64,000 nt of DNA, taken from G963675935 sp963823895 (GTDB lineage: Bacteria; Planctomycetota; Planctomycetia; Pirellulales; Thermoguttaceae). The notes under the pieces were generated by a model that saw only the letters and a list, made by a program, of their open reading frames with translations, searched no databases and was not told where the DNA came from. The stretch covers positions 124,001 through 188,000 of the forward strand of contig CAWGNG010000021.1 in the NCBI GenBank assembly GCA_963823895.1, given 5' to 3'. Shown piece after piece: positions 7,349-16,722 of this stretch (its first letter is position 1; each line of letters starts with the position of its first letter). The position numbers were made by a program, and so were the translations under genes.

Positions 7349-9109
7349 ATGTCTGCTTCGCACGCCAAACTCGCGTTGGTACTTATCACATTGGTAACGC
7401 TGGTCGCCGATTTTGCGATTGCCCAGGAAGGGGGCCGGGGGTTTCTGAGGAGACGCCGCGGCGTTTCGACGCCTCAGACAACGGCCGCCAGCGAAAAGAA
7501 CCAAGCGACCGAAGCGCAGGCCAAGAAGTTCGTCGCATACTATGAGGCGAACGTCCGCCCGCTGGAAATCGAAGCCGGCCGCCTCTCCTGGATCGCCAAC
7601 GTCAGCGGCAAAGAGTTGGACTTCGAGAAAAAACAGGCCGCCGAAGACAAACTCGACTCCTCTCTGGCCGATGCGAAGCGTTTTGCCGAATTGAAGGCGA
7701 TCAAGGATGCCGGCGTCCGCGATCCGCTCCTGGCCCGGGAAATTGACGTCCTCTACCTCGAATTCCTCGGCCGGCAGGTTCCCCCTGAACTGCTCAAGAA
7801 GATATCGGCCAAGTCGAACGCGGTCGAACGCGAGTTCAACGTCTACCGCTACGACGTCGGCGGCAAGAAGTTGACCGAAAACGACATCACCAAGATTCTG
7901 GTCGAATCGCGCGACTCGAACCAGCGGAAAGCCGCCTGGGAAGCCCGCGTGTCGATCGGTCGGGCGGTGTTGGCCGATCTGAAGGCCGTGGTGGCGCTGC
8001 GGAACGAGGCTGCCCGCAAACTCGGCTTCTCCGACTTCCACGCGATGCAGCTCTATCTGAACGAGCAGAGCGAGGAGCAGGTGCTCAAATTGTTTGACGA
8101 GATCGACGCCCTGACCCGCGAGCCCTACCACAAGGCGAAGGCCGAGATCGACGCCGCGCTGGCCAAGAACTGCGGCATCCCGGTCGATGAGCTTCGGCCG
8201 TGGCACTACCACGATCCGTATTGTGCCGAAGTCCCCGCCGTGTCGGGCGATCTGCCCGAGTCGGTTTACAAGCCGATCGACACGCTGAAGGTCTGCCGCG
8301 AGTTTTACGAAGGCATCGGAATGCCGATCGACAACGTGCTAAAGCGGAGCAGCCTGTACGAGCAGCCAGGCAAGTGCCCGCACGCCTTCGAGACCGACAT
8401 CGACCGCACGGGCGACAACGTCCGCATCCTGGTCAATATCGTGCCCGGCCGCGAGTGGCTGGCCACGACGCTGCACGAACTGGGCCACGCGACGTACAGC
8501 AAGTACATCCCGCACACGCTTCCCTATGCGTTGCGGGTCGAAGCCCATCCACTGACGACCGAAGGGGTGGCGATGATGTTCGAGCGCTTCGCGCAGAACG
8601 TCGATTGGCTGCAAGCGATGGGGGCGAAAGTGCCCGATGTCGAGCAGTTTCGGGCGGCGGCGGCCAAGTTGCAGCGTAACCGCCTGCTGATCTTCTCCCG
8701 CTGGTGCCAGGTCATGTTCCGCTTCGAGCGCGAGTTGTACGCTAATCCCGGCCAGGACTTGAACAAGCTGTGGTGGAATCTGGTCGAGAAATACCAGGAA
8801 GTGCAGCGGCCGGCGGGCCGTTACGAGCCCGATTTCGCCGCCAAGTATCATTTTGTCGGCGCACCCGTGTATTACCACAACTACATGATGGGCGAGCTGT
8901 TCGCCTCGCAGGTGCACCACGCCCTGATTCGCTCCGTCCTGCCAGGCACGAATCCCGCCGGGGCGGTCTACGTCGGCAACAAACAAGCCGGCGACTTCAT
9001 GCAGCAGCGCGTCTATGCACCGGGCCTGACGCTGAACTGGAACCAGTTGACCCGCCACGCCACCGGCGAAGAACTCAACGCCAAGGCGTTTGCCGAAGAC
9101 ATCAAGTAA
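7349..9109 (+). CDS. Secreted M2-family (ACE-like) zinc metallopeptidase
   Basis: The predicted product is a 586-residue peptidase of the angiotensin-converting-enzyme family that removes dipeptides or short fragments from peptides. A signal peptide (about residues 1-25, ending FAIAQ) suggests a periplasmic or outer location. The zinc site is complete: HELGH at 376-380 (two His ligands and the catalytic Glu), with the third ligand Glu at 405 in TTEGVAMM. Other family features are FHAMQLYLNEQ, WHYHDPYC and the late YYHNYMMGELFASQ. GGGAGAAATGCC precedes the ATG. The gene is 18 bases upstream of a POT peptide transporter, which suggests peptide breakdown coupled to peptide uptake. Confidence 0.85.
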   Translation: MSASHAKLALVLITLVTLVADFAIAQEGGRGFLRRRRGVSTPQTTAASEKNQATEAQAKKFVAYYEANVRPLEIEAGRLSWIANVSGKELDFEKKQAAEDKLDSSLADAKRFAELKAIKDAGVRDPLLAREIDVLYLEFLGRQVPPELLKKISAKSNAVEREFNVYRYDVGGKKLTENDITKILVESRDSNQRKAAWEARVSIGRAVLADLKAVVALRNEAARKLGFSDFHAMQLYLNEQSEEQVLKLFDEIDALTREPYHKAKAEIDAALAKNCGIPVDELRPWHYHDPYCAEVPAVSGDLPESVYKPIDTLKVCREFYEGIGMPIDNVLKRSSLYEQPGKCPHAFETDIDRTGDNVRILVNIVPGREWLATTLHELGHATYSKYIPHTLPYALRVEAHPLTTEGVAMMFERFAQNVDWLQAMGAKVPDVEQFRAAAAKLQRNRLLIFSRWCQVMFRFERELYANPGQDLNKLWWNLVEKYQEVQRPAGRYEPDFAAKYHFVGAPVYYHNYMMGELFASQVHHALIRSVLPGTNPAGAVYVGNKQAGDFMQQRVYAPGLTLNWNQLTRHATGEELNAKAFAEDIK

Positions 9110-9127
9110 CAGACCGAGCGAGGCCCC

Positions 9128-11147
9128 ATGAGCCAACCGAACCGCGGCACTCAGACTCTTGCCAACCAGGCCACGCTTTTCGGACACCCCGTCGGTCTGT
9201 ATACGCTCTTCTTCGCCGAGATGTGGGAGCGGTTCACCTTCTACGGCATGAGGGCCCTGCTGGTCCTTTTCTTGGCGAAGGGCTTCCTGAAGTACAACGA
9301 CACCGACCAGTATACGATCTACGGCGCTTATACAGCCCTGGTCTATATGATGCCGTTTTTCGGCGGTATGCTGGCCGACCGACTGCTCGGCTCGCGGCGC
9401 TCGGTACCCGTCGGGGCGGCGCTGATGGCCACCGGCTCGTTCTGCCTGATGGCGGACCAACTCGAGTCCAGCCTGATCTTCTACACGGGGTTGGGACTTC
9501 TGGTCGTCGGCAACGGTTTCTTCAAGCCGAACATTTCGAACATGGTCGGCGTCCTCTACCGCGACGTTCCCGCCAAGTGCGACGGCGGTTTCACCATCTT
9601 CTACATGGGCATCAATCTGGGTGCGGCCATCGGGCCGCTGTTGTGCGGCGTCATCGGTGAAACTAAAGGCTGGGGATGGGGCTTCGGACTGGCAGCCATT
9701 GGAATGTTGACGGGCATGGCGATCTTCGTTGCGCCCCGCTGATTGCGCAAATCGTCATCGCCGCCGGAGCGCTCGCGGCGGCTGCCGGGTTGGTCTACCT
9801 CTCTCCCGCCGACTTAGTCTCCACGATCGTGAATATCTCCGTCGGCATCGCGACGTTGGTCTCGGCAACGATCGCGATCGTGGCAATTCACCGCGGCGGT
9901 CTGCCCGCCGAGGCCGGCGCCGCGCCGATCCACCTCGGCTGAAGAAGCGTCTGGCCGGCATCCTTCCAGTAGAATACGCGATTTACCTGGTCACGCTGCT
10001 GATCATCCCCTTGTTTGTGTTGCTCGTCTCGGGGGGAGCCCCGCTGATGAAGGACCACCGTCCCCGCACCTTCGTGCAAGAGAGTTACCTCAAGGGTCTT
10101 GAAAACAGCCCAGACGCCATCACCGCGGCCTACGGTGTTTTGCTGCGACAGGTCAGCACGCCTGCCGGCATCGTGCTCTCGATCGCCACGTTCCTGGCCG
10201 GCGGTTATTTGCTGGTCGAGCTCTTTCGCCTGAAGGGAATCGCGCGGCAACGCTTGGGCGTCGTCCTGATCCTCTTCATATTCTGCTTGTTGTTCTTTGC
10301 CTTCTATGAACAGGCGGGCAGCTCGATGAACAACTTCACCGACCGCAACGTCGAGCGGGTCTTCGGCGGCAAAGACGCACGGGTCATCACCACCGCCGAC
10401 GTGGGAAGAACCATCAAACTCGAACCCACGCAGAAGCAACTCGGTTATCACAATGGCAAACAACTCTTTACCCTCGACGAGTTGACCAAACTCCGCGACG
10501 ACAACAAAGACCACCTCAGTTTTCGGATCGCCTGGAAAGTGGCCGACGACAACGTCGGGATGACCGTCGCCAGCCGCGGCGATGAAATCACCACCAGCGC
10601 CTTCCAGTCGGTCAACTCGATCTACATTCTCCTGCTGGGCTTGCCTTTCTCGGCCCTGTGGACGTTCTTGGGCTCGCGCCGGCTCGAACCGAGCACGCCC
10701 TTCAAGTTTGCGCTGGGGCTGCTGCAGTTGGGGCTCGGGTTCGTCGCACTCTGGTATGGCGCTCGCGTGGCCGACGCCCGCGGCATGGTCGGCGTCGAGT
10801 GGCTGCTGTTGGCCTACCTGCTGCACACCACCGGCGAACTGTGTTTGTCGCCGGTCGGACTCTCGATGATCACCAAACTATCGCCCGCCCACCTGGTCAG
10901 CACAGTCATTGGCGGCTGGTTCCTCACCACCGCGCTTTCCGAGTTTCTCGGCGGTATCATCGCCCAATTTACGCGGGTCGGCGGCGAGGGAGCCGCGGTC
11001 GTGGTGCCCGCTCCGATCAAAACCGTTCATGTCTACGGCGACGTTTTCGGCATCATCGCCATCGCCTCCGGCGTCGCCGCGCTAGCCTGCTTCTGCCTGG
11101 TTCCGCTGCTGAAACGATGGATGCACGAAGGGGAGGAGAGTTCGTAG
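9128..11147 (+). CDS. POT/PTR-family proton-dependent peptide transporter, frameshifted
   Basis: The product would import di- and tripeptides with protons across the inner membrane. The first part has the POT signatures: FFAEMWERFTFYGMRALLVL, the motif GGMLADRLLGSRR, and FFKPNISNMVGVLY. The frame changes twice. Near 9740 the sequence continues as PLIAQIVIAAGAL in the next frame, and near 9940 as LKKRLAGILPVEYAIYL in the third. The last part runs uninterrupted to 11147, with several more membrane segments and ENTxx-type loops between them. Restoring one C at about 9735 and one G at about 9938 gives a single protein of about 670 residues. Sequence errors are more likely than decay because the rest is well conserved. 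Confidence 0.85.
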
Positions 11148-11228
11148 TTGCGGCTTCAGCCGTGAGATAATTTCGTGCCGACCGTTTAAACGGTCGATCG
11201 GAAACTGATTCTGCGAAGCGCACCGCGT

Positions 11229-12782
11229 ATGTCCACTGCCGCTCAACTTCGCCGCGATGCCCTGCAAATTTGGCGGGCGGGCGTCGATGCGGTGCTGCCG
11301 CAACGACTCGTGCCGCAGTATCTGCGCGTCGAAGGAGAATCGCTCCTGATTGGCGACGATGCGATCCCGCTCGATGCGATTGGCCGCATTGTCGTCGTCG
11401 GCGGCGGCAAAGCGGGTGGCGGTATGGCCGAGGCCGTCGAAACGGCCCTGGGGCCGAAGCTCATGGAGGAGAAGCAAGTCAGCGGCTGGATCAACGTGCC
11501 GGCCGACTGCGCCCGCCCGTTGCAGCGGATTCATTTACACGCCGCCCGGCCGGCGGGCGTGAATGAGCCGATGGCCGAGGGTGTCGCCGGCGCGATGGAA
11601 ATCCTGCGATTGGTCGAATCGCTCAGGCCGAGCGACCTTTGCCTTTGTCTGCTCTCCGGCGGCGGCTCGGCGCTGATGCCGGCCCCGGTCGAAGGGATTA
11701 CGCTGGCCGACAAGCTGGCGATTACGCGGCATCTCAGCGCGGCCGGCGCGAACATCGAACAACTCAACGCGGTGCGGAAGCAGCTAAGCCGCATCAAAGA
11801 GGGCGGGCTATTGAGGGCGTGCCGTGCCGGGCGGTTGGTCTCGCTGATTATCTCCGACGTGCTCGGCGACCCGTTGGACATCATCGCCTCCGGCCCCACC
11901 GTGCCCGACACATTGACGCCGCAAGCCGCGTTGGACGTGCTCGAACGATTCGGGGCACTCGCAGCGAATGTCGCCCCCGCGGCAATCGAATATCTGGAAC
12001 GTGCATGTGCTACGCAACAATCGTTTAGCCGCCGCGTCCACGCGTCGTCGGAACCCGGCGTGGACGCCGGGGCTAAACGGGAGAGTGACATCGGCACGTT
12101 ACGTGACGAAATTGGGCCGAAATTCGTTCGAAATATCATTCTCGCCAACAACGCCACCGCCGTTGCCGCCGCTGCGAAAGAGGCCAAGCGGCTCGGCTAC
12201 TCAGTCGCCTCCGGGAGCGCCACGCACGCGGAAGGGCCGGCGGAAGAGATTGCCCGCGACTTGGTGGAGAGGGCTTTGAAGATGCGAGCCGGCGCCGGGC
12301 CACGAGTTGGGGCGGCAGTTCAACTGCCGCCCCAACAGAGGCCGACGTGCCGTCGGCCGCTAAACGATAGTGGCGGCGCACCGAGCTGCTTCATCAGCGG
12401 CGGCGAGCCCGTCGTGAAACTGGTGGAATCGTCGCGGCGCGGGCTGGGCGGGCGAAACCAGCAGTTGGTGCTGGCCGCTTTGCTGCGACTGCGCGACGAC
12501 GGCGCCGACGGGATCGCGCTGTTGTCCGGCGGCACCGACGGCGAAGACGGACCGACCGACGCCGCCGGGGCGCTGTTGGATGCCGACGTGTTGGCGGCTG
12601 CCCGGGAGAAAAACCTCGATCCGGCCGATTTTCTCGCGCGGAACGACGCCTACCACTTCTTCGAGCCGCTCGCCGCGCTCGTAAAGACGGGTCCGACGCA
12701 AACGAACGTGTGCGACGTGCGCGTGATGCTCTGCGGTGCGAAGCCGCAAGCGGCCAACGCGAAACCGCGGGCGGTTGTTTAG
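11229..12782 (+). CDS. Glycerate 2-kinase, MOFRL type, with two repeat-derived insertions
   Basis: The enzyme phosphorylates D-glycerate to 2-phosphoglycerate. Family features are the N-terminal VVVGGGKAGGGMAEAVE, the LLSGGGSALMPAPVEGITLADK loop region, RKQLSRIKEGGLLRA, and the MOFRL C-terminal part (RRGLGGRNQQLVLAALL, SGGTDGEDGPTDAAGA). The protein has 517 residues, longer than the roughly 410-450 usual for the family. The excess is two in-frame palindromic repeats: SFSRRVHASSEPGVDAGAK (12022-12079) and VGAAVQLPPQQRPTCRRP (12306-12369). Both lie between conserved blocks, probably in surface loops. The tail (AKPQAANAKPRAVV) also looks repeat-derived. The stop overlaps that of the convergent DUF1598 gene. 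Confidence 0.88.
   Translation: MSTAAQLRRDALQIWRAGVDAVLPQRLVPQYLRVEGESLLIGDDAIPLDAIGRIVVVGGGKAGGGMAEAVETALGPKLMEEKQVSGWINVPADCARPLQRIHLHAARPAGVNEPMAEGVAGAMEILRLVESLRPSDLCLCLLSGGGSALMPAPVEGITLADKLAITRHLSAAGANIEQLNAVRKQLSRIKEGGLLRACRAGRLVSLIISDVLGDPLDIIASGPTVPDTLTPQAALDVLERFGALAANVAPAAIEYLERACATQQSFSRRVHASSEPGVDAGAKRESDIGTLRDEIGPKFVRNIILANNATAVAAAAKEAKRLGYSVASGSATHAEGPAEEIARDLVERALKMRAGAGPRVGAAVQLPPQQRPTCRRPLNDSGGAPSCFISGGEPVVKLVESSRRGLGGRNQQLVLAALLRLRDDGADGIALLSGGTDGEDGPTDAAGALLDADVLAAAREKNLDPADFLARNDAYHFFEPLAALVKTGPTQTNVCDVRVMLCGAKPQAANAKPRAVV
12022..12079. repeat. In-frame palindromic repeat (CGTTTAGCC family) inside the glycerate kinase gene
   Basis: The arms CGTTTAGCCGCCGCGTCCACG (12022-12042) and CGTGGACGCCGGGGCTAAACG (12059-12079) are near reverse complements. 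The element is read through in frame and adds about 20 residues between the block ending YLERAC and the block starting GTLRDEIGPKFV. Confidence 0.85.
12306..12369. repeat. Second in-frame repeat inside the glycerate kinase gene
   Basis: A palindrome at 12306-12336 (GTTGGGGCGGCAGTTC and its complement) is followed by a half-copy of the CGTTTAGC family (GCCGTCGGCCGCTAAACG). The same GTTGGGG-GGCAGTT palindrome occurs twice between actB and actC (53689-53784). It is translated as VGAAVQLPPQQ. Confidence 0.85.
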
Positions 12783-14200
12783 TCCCACCACCACTGGCCC
12801 TTGGCCAGGTTGAGCTTCACGCCTTCGCGGGTCTTGGCCACCTTGCCCTTCTTGTCGGCAAGGAGATTGTCGTCCTTGAGCGCTTGGGTTGCCTCGATGG
12901 TGACGCCGCCGCCGATGGGGGTCATGAGCGAATGCCCCTTCCAAACCGCGTTGACCGCCGTTTCCACGGTCTTGGGAATGCTGTAGACCTCAATCGGGAA
13001 CTCCCGCTCGCTGCCGAAGAAGGGCATCTTCCAGTCGGTCTTCTCGTAGTAGCCCTGCTCCTGGATGTAGGCCGCGGCGATCGACAAGTCGATCAGATTC
13101 CGCAATTCGGCATAGACCGGCGACCGCTCGGCGAGCTCGGGATAGCGGCTGGTGAAGTTGACGACGAAATCACGGCTGGCCTTGCTGCCGCGTCCGGCGG
13201 CCGTCCGCCGCTCGCCGTTACCCATCACAAGCTCGTCCTCGCCGACCAGCTTGACGCCGTCGCCGACCAGTTCCATCGCGAGTTTATCGTCGCTCTGGCA
13301 GACGCATTTGTAGTCGGGGACGAAGAACCAGCGTTGCAGGGCATTGCGGCTGACCTCGCCCGGCCTGGCGCGGTCGACGTAGCTGGCCATCCTCACCGGC
13401 GGCCTTTCGAGCCCGATGCCGATCAGCTTCATGCGGTAGTCGGCTTCGACCATCACTTGGGCGAAGTGGGTTTTGGGCGCCACGCCGTTGATGCTGACGA
13501 TCTGATAGCCGAGACTGTTGCGGAGCGCCTCGACGAACGGTTCGACATTGCCGGGACTCGGGCGATTGCCGCGGAGGAAATTCTGCATCGATGCCAGGCC
13601 GTCGGGGGTCGGATCGATCGAGCAGCCGATCATCGTGGTTTTGTCGCCGCTGGCTGGAAATGCCCGCAGCGCCGCGACGAGGTCCTGCAATTGCACGACG
13701 GGCCGGCCGGTGCCGATGCCGATGGTTCGACCGGAGGCATCCGCCGCCCAACCTTCCGCCGGACCCGCCAAGACGATGTCCTTGCTTTCAGGATAGTAGA
13801 AGACGTAGCGAACCCGCTGCAAGCCGGCGAGGTATCGCATCTCGTCGGTCAGCGTACTTTGATGATCGAGGATCGCCTGCTCCAGACGATTCAACGACAC
13901 CTTGCGCATTTTGCTGTAAGAAGCCAGCTTCGGCCCGAGGTTGGCCTTGGCAGCGGCGATCCGCTCGCGCATGAGTTGTCCGCCGGGATCGCCGAAGGTC
14001 TTTACTCGCAACACGCCCTCGGCGTCGATGGCGATGCCGGCGGACTGAATACCGCTGACGCCGCTTCCGTTCGGGTTAACCCCGTTGTTGTTGCCGCTGT
14101 TACTATTGCTGGTCTGCGCCACGCTCGTCGAAGCGGCCATTAGCAGAATTCCCGCCGTCGACAGCGCAAGGGACCACAAGCCGAGTGCTCGACAACGCAT
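12779..14200 (-). CDS. DUF1598-like exported planctomycete protein
   Basis: No function is known for this group. The ATG at 14200 is preferred because TGGAG lies about ten bases before it and the signal peptide then starts with MRCRALGLWSLALSTAGILL; an ATG at 14215 in the same frame is the alternative. After a Ser/Asn/Gly-rich linker comes the conserved part, with GIAIDAEGVLRVKTFGDPGG, an internal AGLQRVRYVFYYPESKDIVLAGPAEGW block, and a C-terminal half rich in charged strands (MVEADYRMKLIGIGLERPPV). I recognise this pattern as DUF1598 from memory of planctomycete genomes; a profile search would settle it. The gene converges on the glycerate kinase gene with overlapping stops. Confidence 0.7.
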   Translation of the reverse strand: MRCRALGLWSLALSTAGILLMAASTSVAQTSNSNSGNNNGVNPNGSGVSGIQSAGIAIDAEGVLRVKTFGDPGGQLMRERIAAAKANLGPKLASYSKMRKVSLNRLEQAILDHQSTLTDEMRYLAGLQRVRYVFYYPESKDIVLAGPAEGWAADASGRTIGIGTGRPVVQLQDLVAALRAFPASGDKTTMIGCSIDPTPDGLASMQNFLRGNRPSPGNVEPFVEALRNSLGYQIVSINGVAPKTHFAQVMVEADYRMKLIGIGLERPPVRMASYVDRARPGEVSRNALQRWFFVPDYKCVCQSDDKLAMELVGDGVKLVGEDELVMGNGERRTAAGRGSKASRDFVVNFTSRYPELAERSPVYAELRNLIDLSIAAAYIQEQGYYEKTDWKMPFFGSEREFPIEVYSIPKTVETAVNAVWKGHSLMTPIGGGVTIEATQALKDDNLLADKKGKVAKTREGVKLNLAKGQWWWD

Positions 14201-14524
14201 GGGTAATATCTCCATCCAGTTTGCGGGAAGAAATTGTCCGGTACGCTCCCACGTCGTCGCGATGCGGCTGGCCGTGGGAGCGAGTTAAGTGCTACAGATA
14301 CTTCTACACCACTGATTTTAATTAGGCAACCTAGGCAAAGCAAGCAATTGGACCGGAATCGGCCGGAAAAGCGGGCGATCACTTGGCGAGGATTCCCCCA
14401 CAAAGAAGGGGCCGCTGGTTCCCATTCGCCTGCACCGCCCATACGAGGCGGCATGTCCGGGCGCGGCCAACGATATAATTGACCGAGTTCTGGGTGTCCC
14501 CAAGTCTTAGGGTTGCCGGCTGCC

Positions 14525-15550
14525 ATGAAAGCCATGTTGTTGCGTCGCATTGCTCCGATCGGCTCGCGGCCGTTGGAATTGGTCGATCTGCCGACGCCCG
14601 AGCCGGGGCCGGGCGAGGTGCGGATTCGCGTCCGCTGCTGCGCCGTTTGCCGCACCGATCTGCACGTGATCGAGGGGGACTTGCCGCAAGAGAAGATGCC
14701 GATCATACCTGGGCATCAGATTATCGGGACGGTCGAGAAACTCGGTCCGCCGCTTGCGGCTTCGCAAACCGATACTCCCCTGCAGCTCGGCCAGCGTGTC
14801 GGCGTGGCGTGGCTTCGTCACACCTGCGGCCGCTGCGGCTTTTGCACCGCCGGAAAGGAGAATCTCTGCGACTCGGCCCGTTTCACCGGCTACCACGCCG
14901 ACGGCGGATACGCCGAATACACGGTGGCGCCGGCGGCGTTCTGCTACAGGCTGCCCGAGGAGTTCGGCGACATCGAGGCCTCGCCATTGTTGTGTTCCGG
15001 CATCATCGGCTATCGGGCGATGCGGCGCTGCAATCTACCCTTTGGCGGCCGGCTGGCGCTCTACGGATTCGGCTCGTCGGCGCACGTGGTCATCCAGATT
15101 GCGCTCCACCGCGGCTGCGAGGTCTACGTGGCCACGCGAGGCGAGAACCACCGTGAGTTGGCGCGGCGGATGGGGGCGGTTTGGGTCGGCGAAGATGCCG
15201 CAGCAATGCCGGTCAAGGTCGATAGCGCCATCATGTTCGCTCCGGCGGGCGAACTGGTGTTGCCGGCTTTGGAGTCGCTCAAGAGAGGGGGCACGCTCTC
15301 ACTGGCCGGAATCTACATGACCCCGATCCCGCAAATGGACTACGAGCGCTACGTCTTTTACGAGCGCGACATCCATTCGGTCACCTGCAACACGCGGCAA
15401 GACGGCCGCGAATTGTTGGCCGAGGCCGCCGCCATTCCCATCCACCCGCACACGGCGCTCTATCCCCTTGCCGACGCCAATCGGGCGCTTCAGGAGTTGA
15501 AGAGCGACCGGAGCAGCGGAACGGGCGTGCTGGCGATCGGGGAAGGATGA
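14525..15550 (+). CDS. Zinc-dependent alcohol dehydrogenase, MDR family
   Basis: The product is an NAD(P)-dependent oxidoreductase of the medium-chain group. Catalytic zinc ligands are visible: Cys in CCAVCRTDLHV and the GHQIIG His-Glu-equivalent region. The structural zinc site is complete with four Cys (CGRCGFCTAGKENLC). The Rossmann segment is ALYGFGSSAHVVIQIAL. This arrangement (LPQEKMPIIPGHQ, GYHADGGYAEY) is that of the YjgB/AdhA-like alcohol dehydrogenases. A short insertion PPLAASQTDTP between EKLG and LQLGQRVGV comes from the GCTTGCGGCTTCGC motif, which recurs at 3820, 12740 and 20690. The ATG at 14525 is preferred to an upstream TTG. Substrate unknown. Confidence 0.85.
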   Translation: MKAMLLRRIAPIGSRPLELVDLPTPEPGPGEVRIRVRCCAVCRTDLHVIEGDLPQEKMPIIPGHQIIGTVEKLGPPLAASQTDTPLQLGQRVGVAWLRHTCGRCGFCTAGKENLCDSARFTGYHADGGYAEYTVAPAAFCYRLPEEFGDIEASPLLCSGIIGYRAMRRCNLPFGGRLALYGFGSSAHVVIQIALHRGCEVYVATRGENHRELARRMGAVWVGEDAAAMPVKVDSAIMFAPAGELVLPALESLKRGGTLSLAGIYMTPIPQMDYERYVFYERDIHSVTCNTRQDGRELLAEAAAIPIHPHTALYPLADANRALQELKSDRSSGTGVLAIGEG

Positions 15551-15724
15551 TCGTTCGGTCGGCCATGGGACAGCGTGGTGTCCTCTCGTGCAAGTGTCCA
15601 ACGGCGGAATTTTCCCCGATTTCCGCCAGTTTCGGCGGGCAGCCCGAGCGCCGACATAGAATTTCAAACGGATTTGGCGTGGGCGAGGGGAGAAGACAAG
15701 CGAAGACCAACGGGAGGTGCGATC

Positions 15725-16213
15725 ATGTTCGGTGTGGCGACAGCGGAAGAACTGAAAGTGGGCGATCTCGCCCCCGATTTCAACTTGCCCGGCAGCGACG
15801 GCAAGACGTATCGACTTTCGGATTATCGCGGCAAACAGGCCGTGGTGTTGGCGTGGTTCCCAAGGGCGTTTACGCCCGGCTGTACGGCCGAGTGCAAATT
15901 GATGGCGCAGCACGGGCCGAAACTGAGGGAGTTCGACGTGGCCTACTTCACCGCCAGCGTCGATACGCCGGAGAAGAACCATGAATTTGCGCAATCGGTC
16001 GGGGCCGACTACCCGATCCTCAGCGATCACGGCGGGGAAGTCGCCCGCGAGTACGGCGTCACCGGGCTGGTGCAGCGTTGGGCGAGCCGATGGACGTTTT
16101 TCATCGGCAAGGACGGCCACATCCTGTTTATCGACAAGGACGTCCATCCCGCGACCCATGCCGACAACGTCGCGGCGAAACTCGAAGAACTGGGCGTTGC
16201 GAAGCGGACATAG
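15725..16213 (+). CDS. bcp: Peroxiredoxin, Bcp/AhpC-TSA type
   Basis: This is a thiol peroxidase of 162 residues that reduces peroxides. The peroxidatic Cys lies in AFTPGCTAEC, the TPGCTxEC motif of Bcp-type enzymes, and the second Cys of that motif can serve as the resolving residue. The N-terminal GDLAPDFNLPGSDGKTYRLSDYRG and the later ADYPILSDHGGEVAREYGV are family-typical. GGGAGGTGCGATC precedes the ATG. It is cytoplasmic, as no signal peptide is seen. It follows the alcohol dehydrogenase gene by about 170 bases, so co-transcription is possible but not shown. Confidence 0.92.
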   Translation: MFGVATAEELKVGDLAPDFNLPGSDGKTYRLSDYRGKQAVVLAWFPRAFTPGCTAECKLMAQHGPKLREFDVAYFTASVDTPEKNHEFAQSVGADYPILSDHGGEVAREYGVTGLVQRWASRWTFFIGKDGHILFIDKDVHPATHADNVAAKLEELGVAKRT

Positions 16214-16299
16214 CCGCACGCCCATAAGTTCGCTCCCCTCTCCCTTATCATCCTCATCTCGGGGAGAGGGGACTATTTCGTCGGCGCATTCTGAGGCGG

Positions 16300-16368
16300 G
16301 TGGGGCAGACATTCCTGTCTGCCGGATGTGCCATCCCTTGCTGTGGCAGACAGGAATATCTGCCCCAC
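16300..16368. repeat. Palindromic repeat, GTGGGGCAGACATTCC family (copy 2)
   Basis: Same arms and loop type as 1750-1819. It sits between the convergent peroxiredoxin and mutarotase genes and ends two bases before the mutarotase stop, so it may act as a transcript 3' structure. Confidence 0.85.
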
Positions 16369-16370
16369 TG

Positions 16371-16706
16371 CTAATCCGCGTGGAACACTTCTTCCATGTT
16401 CGCCCACCACTCGCCTGTCTGCCGATCGGCCAGCGGGGCCTGGCAGGGCTTGCAGCACTCCCACCAGCGCTGCGTGGTGGGATCGGCCGCCATCTTCGCC
16501 ATGTCGGCGGCGAAATCGGTGCCGGTGTATTCGAAATAGCTGAAAAGGTAATAGCGGCCCTCAAGCCGCCGCAGGTAGATCGAGTAGTTGCGGATGTTGC
16601 ACTGCTTGATCATCTTGAGCACGTCGGGCCACACCGCCGCGTGCAGCCGCTTGTACTCGTCCAACTTGTCGGCGTTCAAGCCGATCACGCTGCCGTATCG
16701 AGTCAT
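16371..16706 (-). CDS. rhaM: L-rhamnose mutarotase family protein
   Basis: The family interconverts alpha and beta anomers of L-rhamnose. The protein has 111 residues and starts at the ATG at 16706 with AAGGAG eight bases upstream. RYGSVIGLNADKLDEYKRLHAAVWPDV and IYLRRLEGRYYLFSYFEYTG show the family core: the His-Ala-x-x-Trp/Pro region and the Tyr pair that binds sugar. The C-terminal WWECCKPCQAP and GEWWANMEEVFHAD are also typical of this family. It lies 16 bases downstream of rhaT on the same strand. An L-fucose mutarotase-type role is possible. Confidence 0.85.
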   Translation of the reverse strand: MTRYGSVIGLNADKLDEYKRLHAAVWPDVLKMIKQCNIRNYSIYLRRLEGRYYLFSYFEYTGTDFAADMAKMAADPTTQRWWECCKPCQAPLADRQTGEWWANMEEVFHAD

Positions 16707-16722
16707 CAAATGTTCTCCTTGT

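Noticed and set aside
12710..14143. Open frame opposite the DUF1598-like gene
   Set aside because: Shadow of a gene with a good signal peptide and ribosome-binding site on the other strand.
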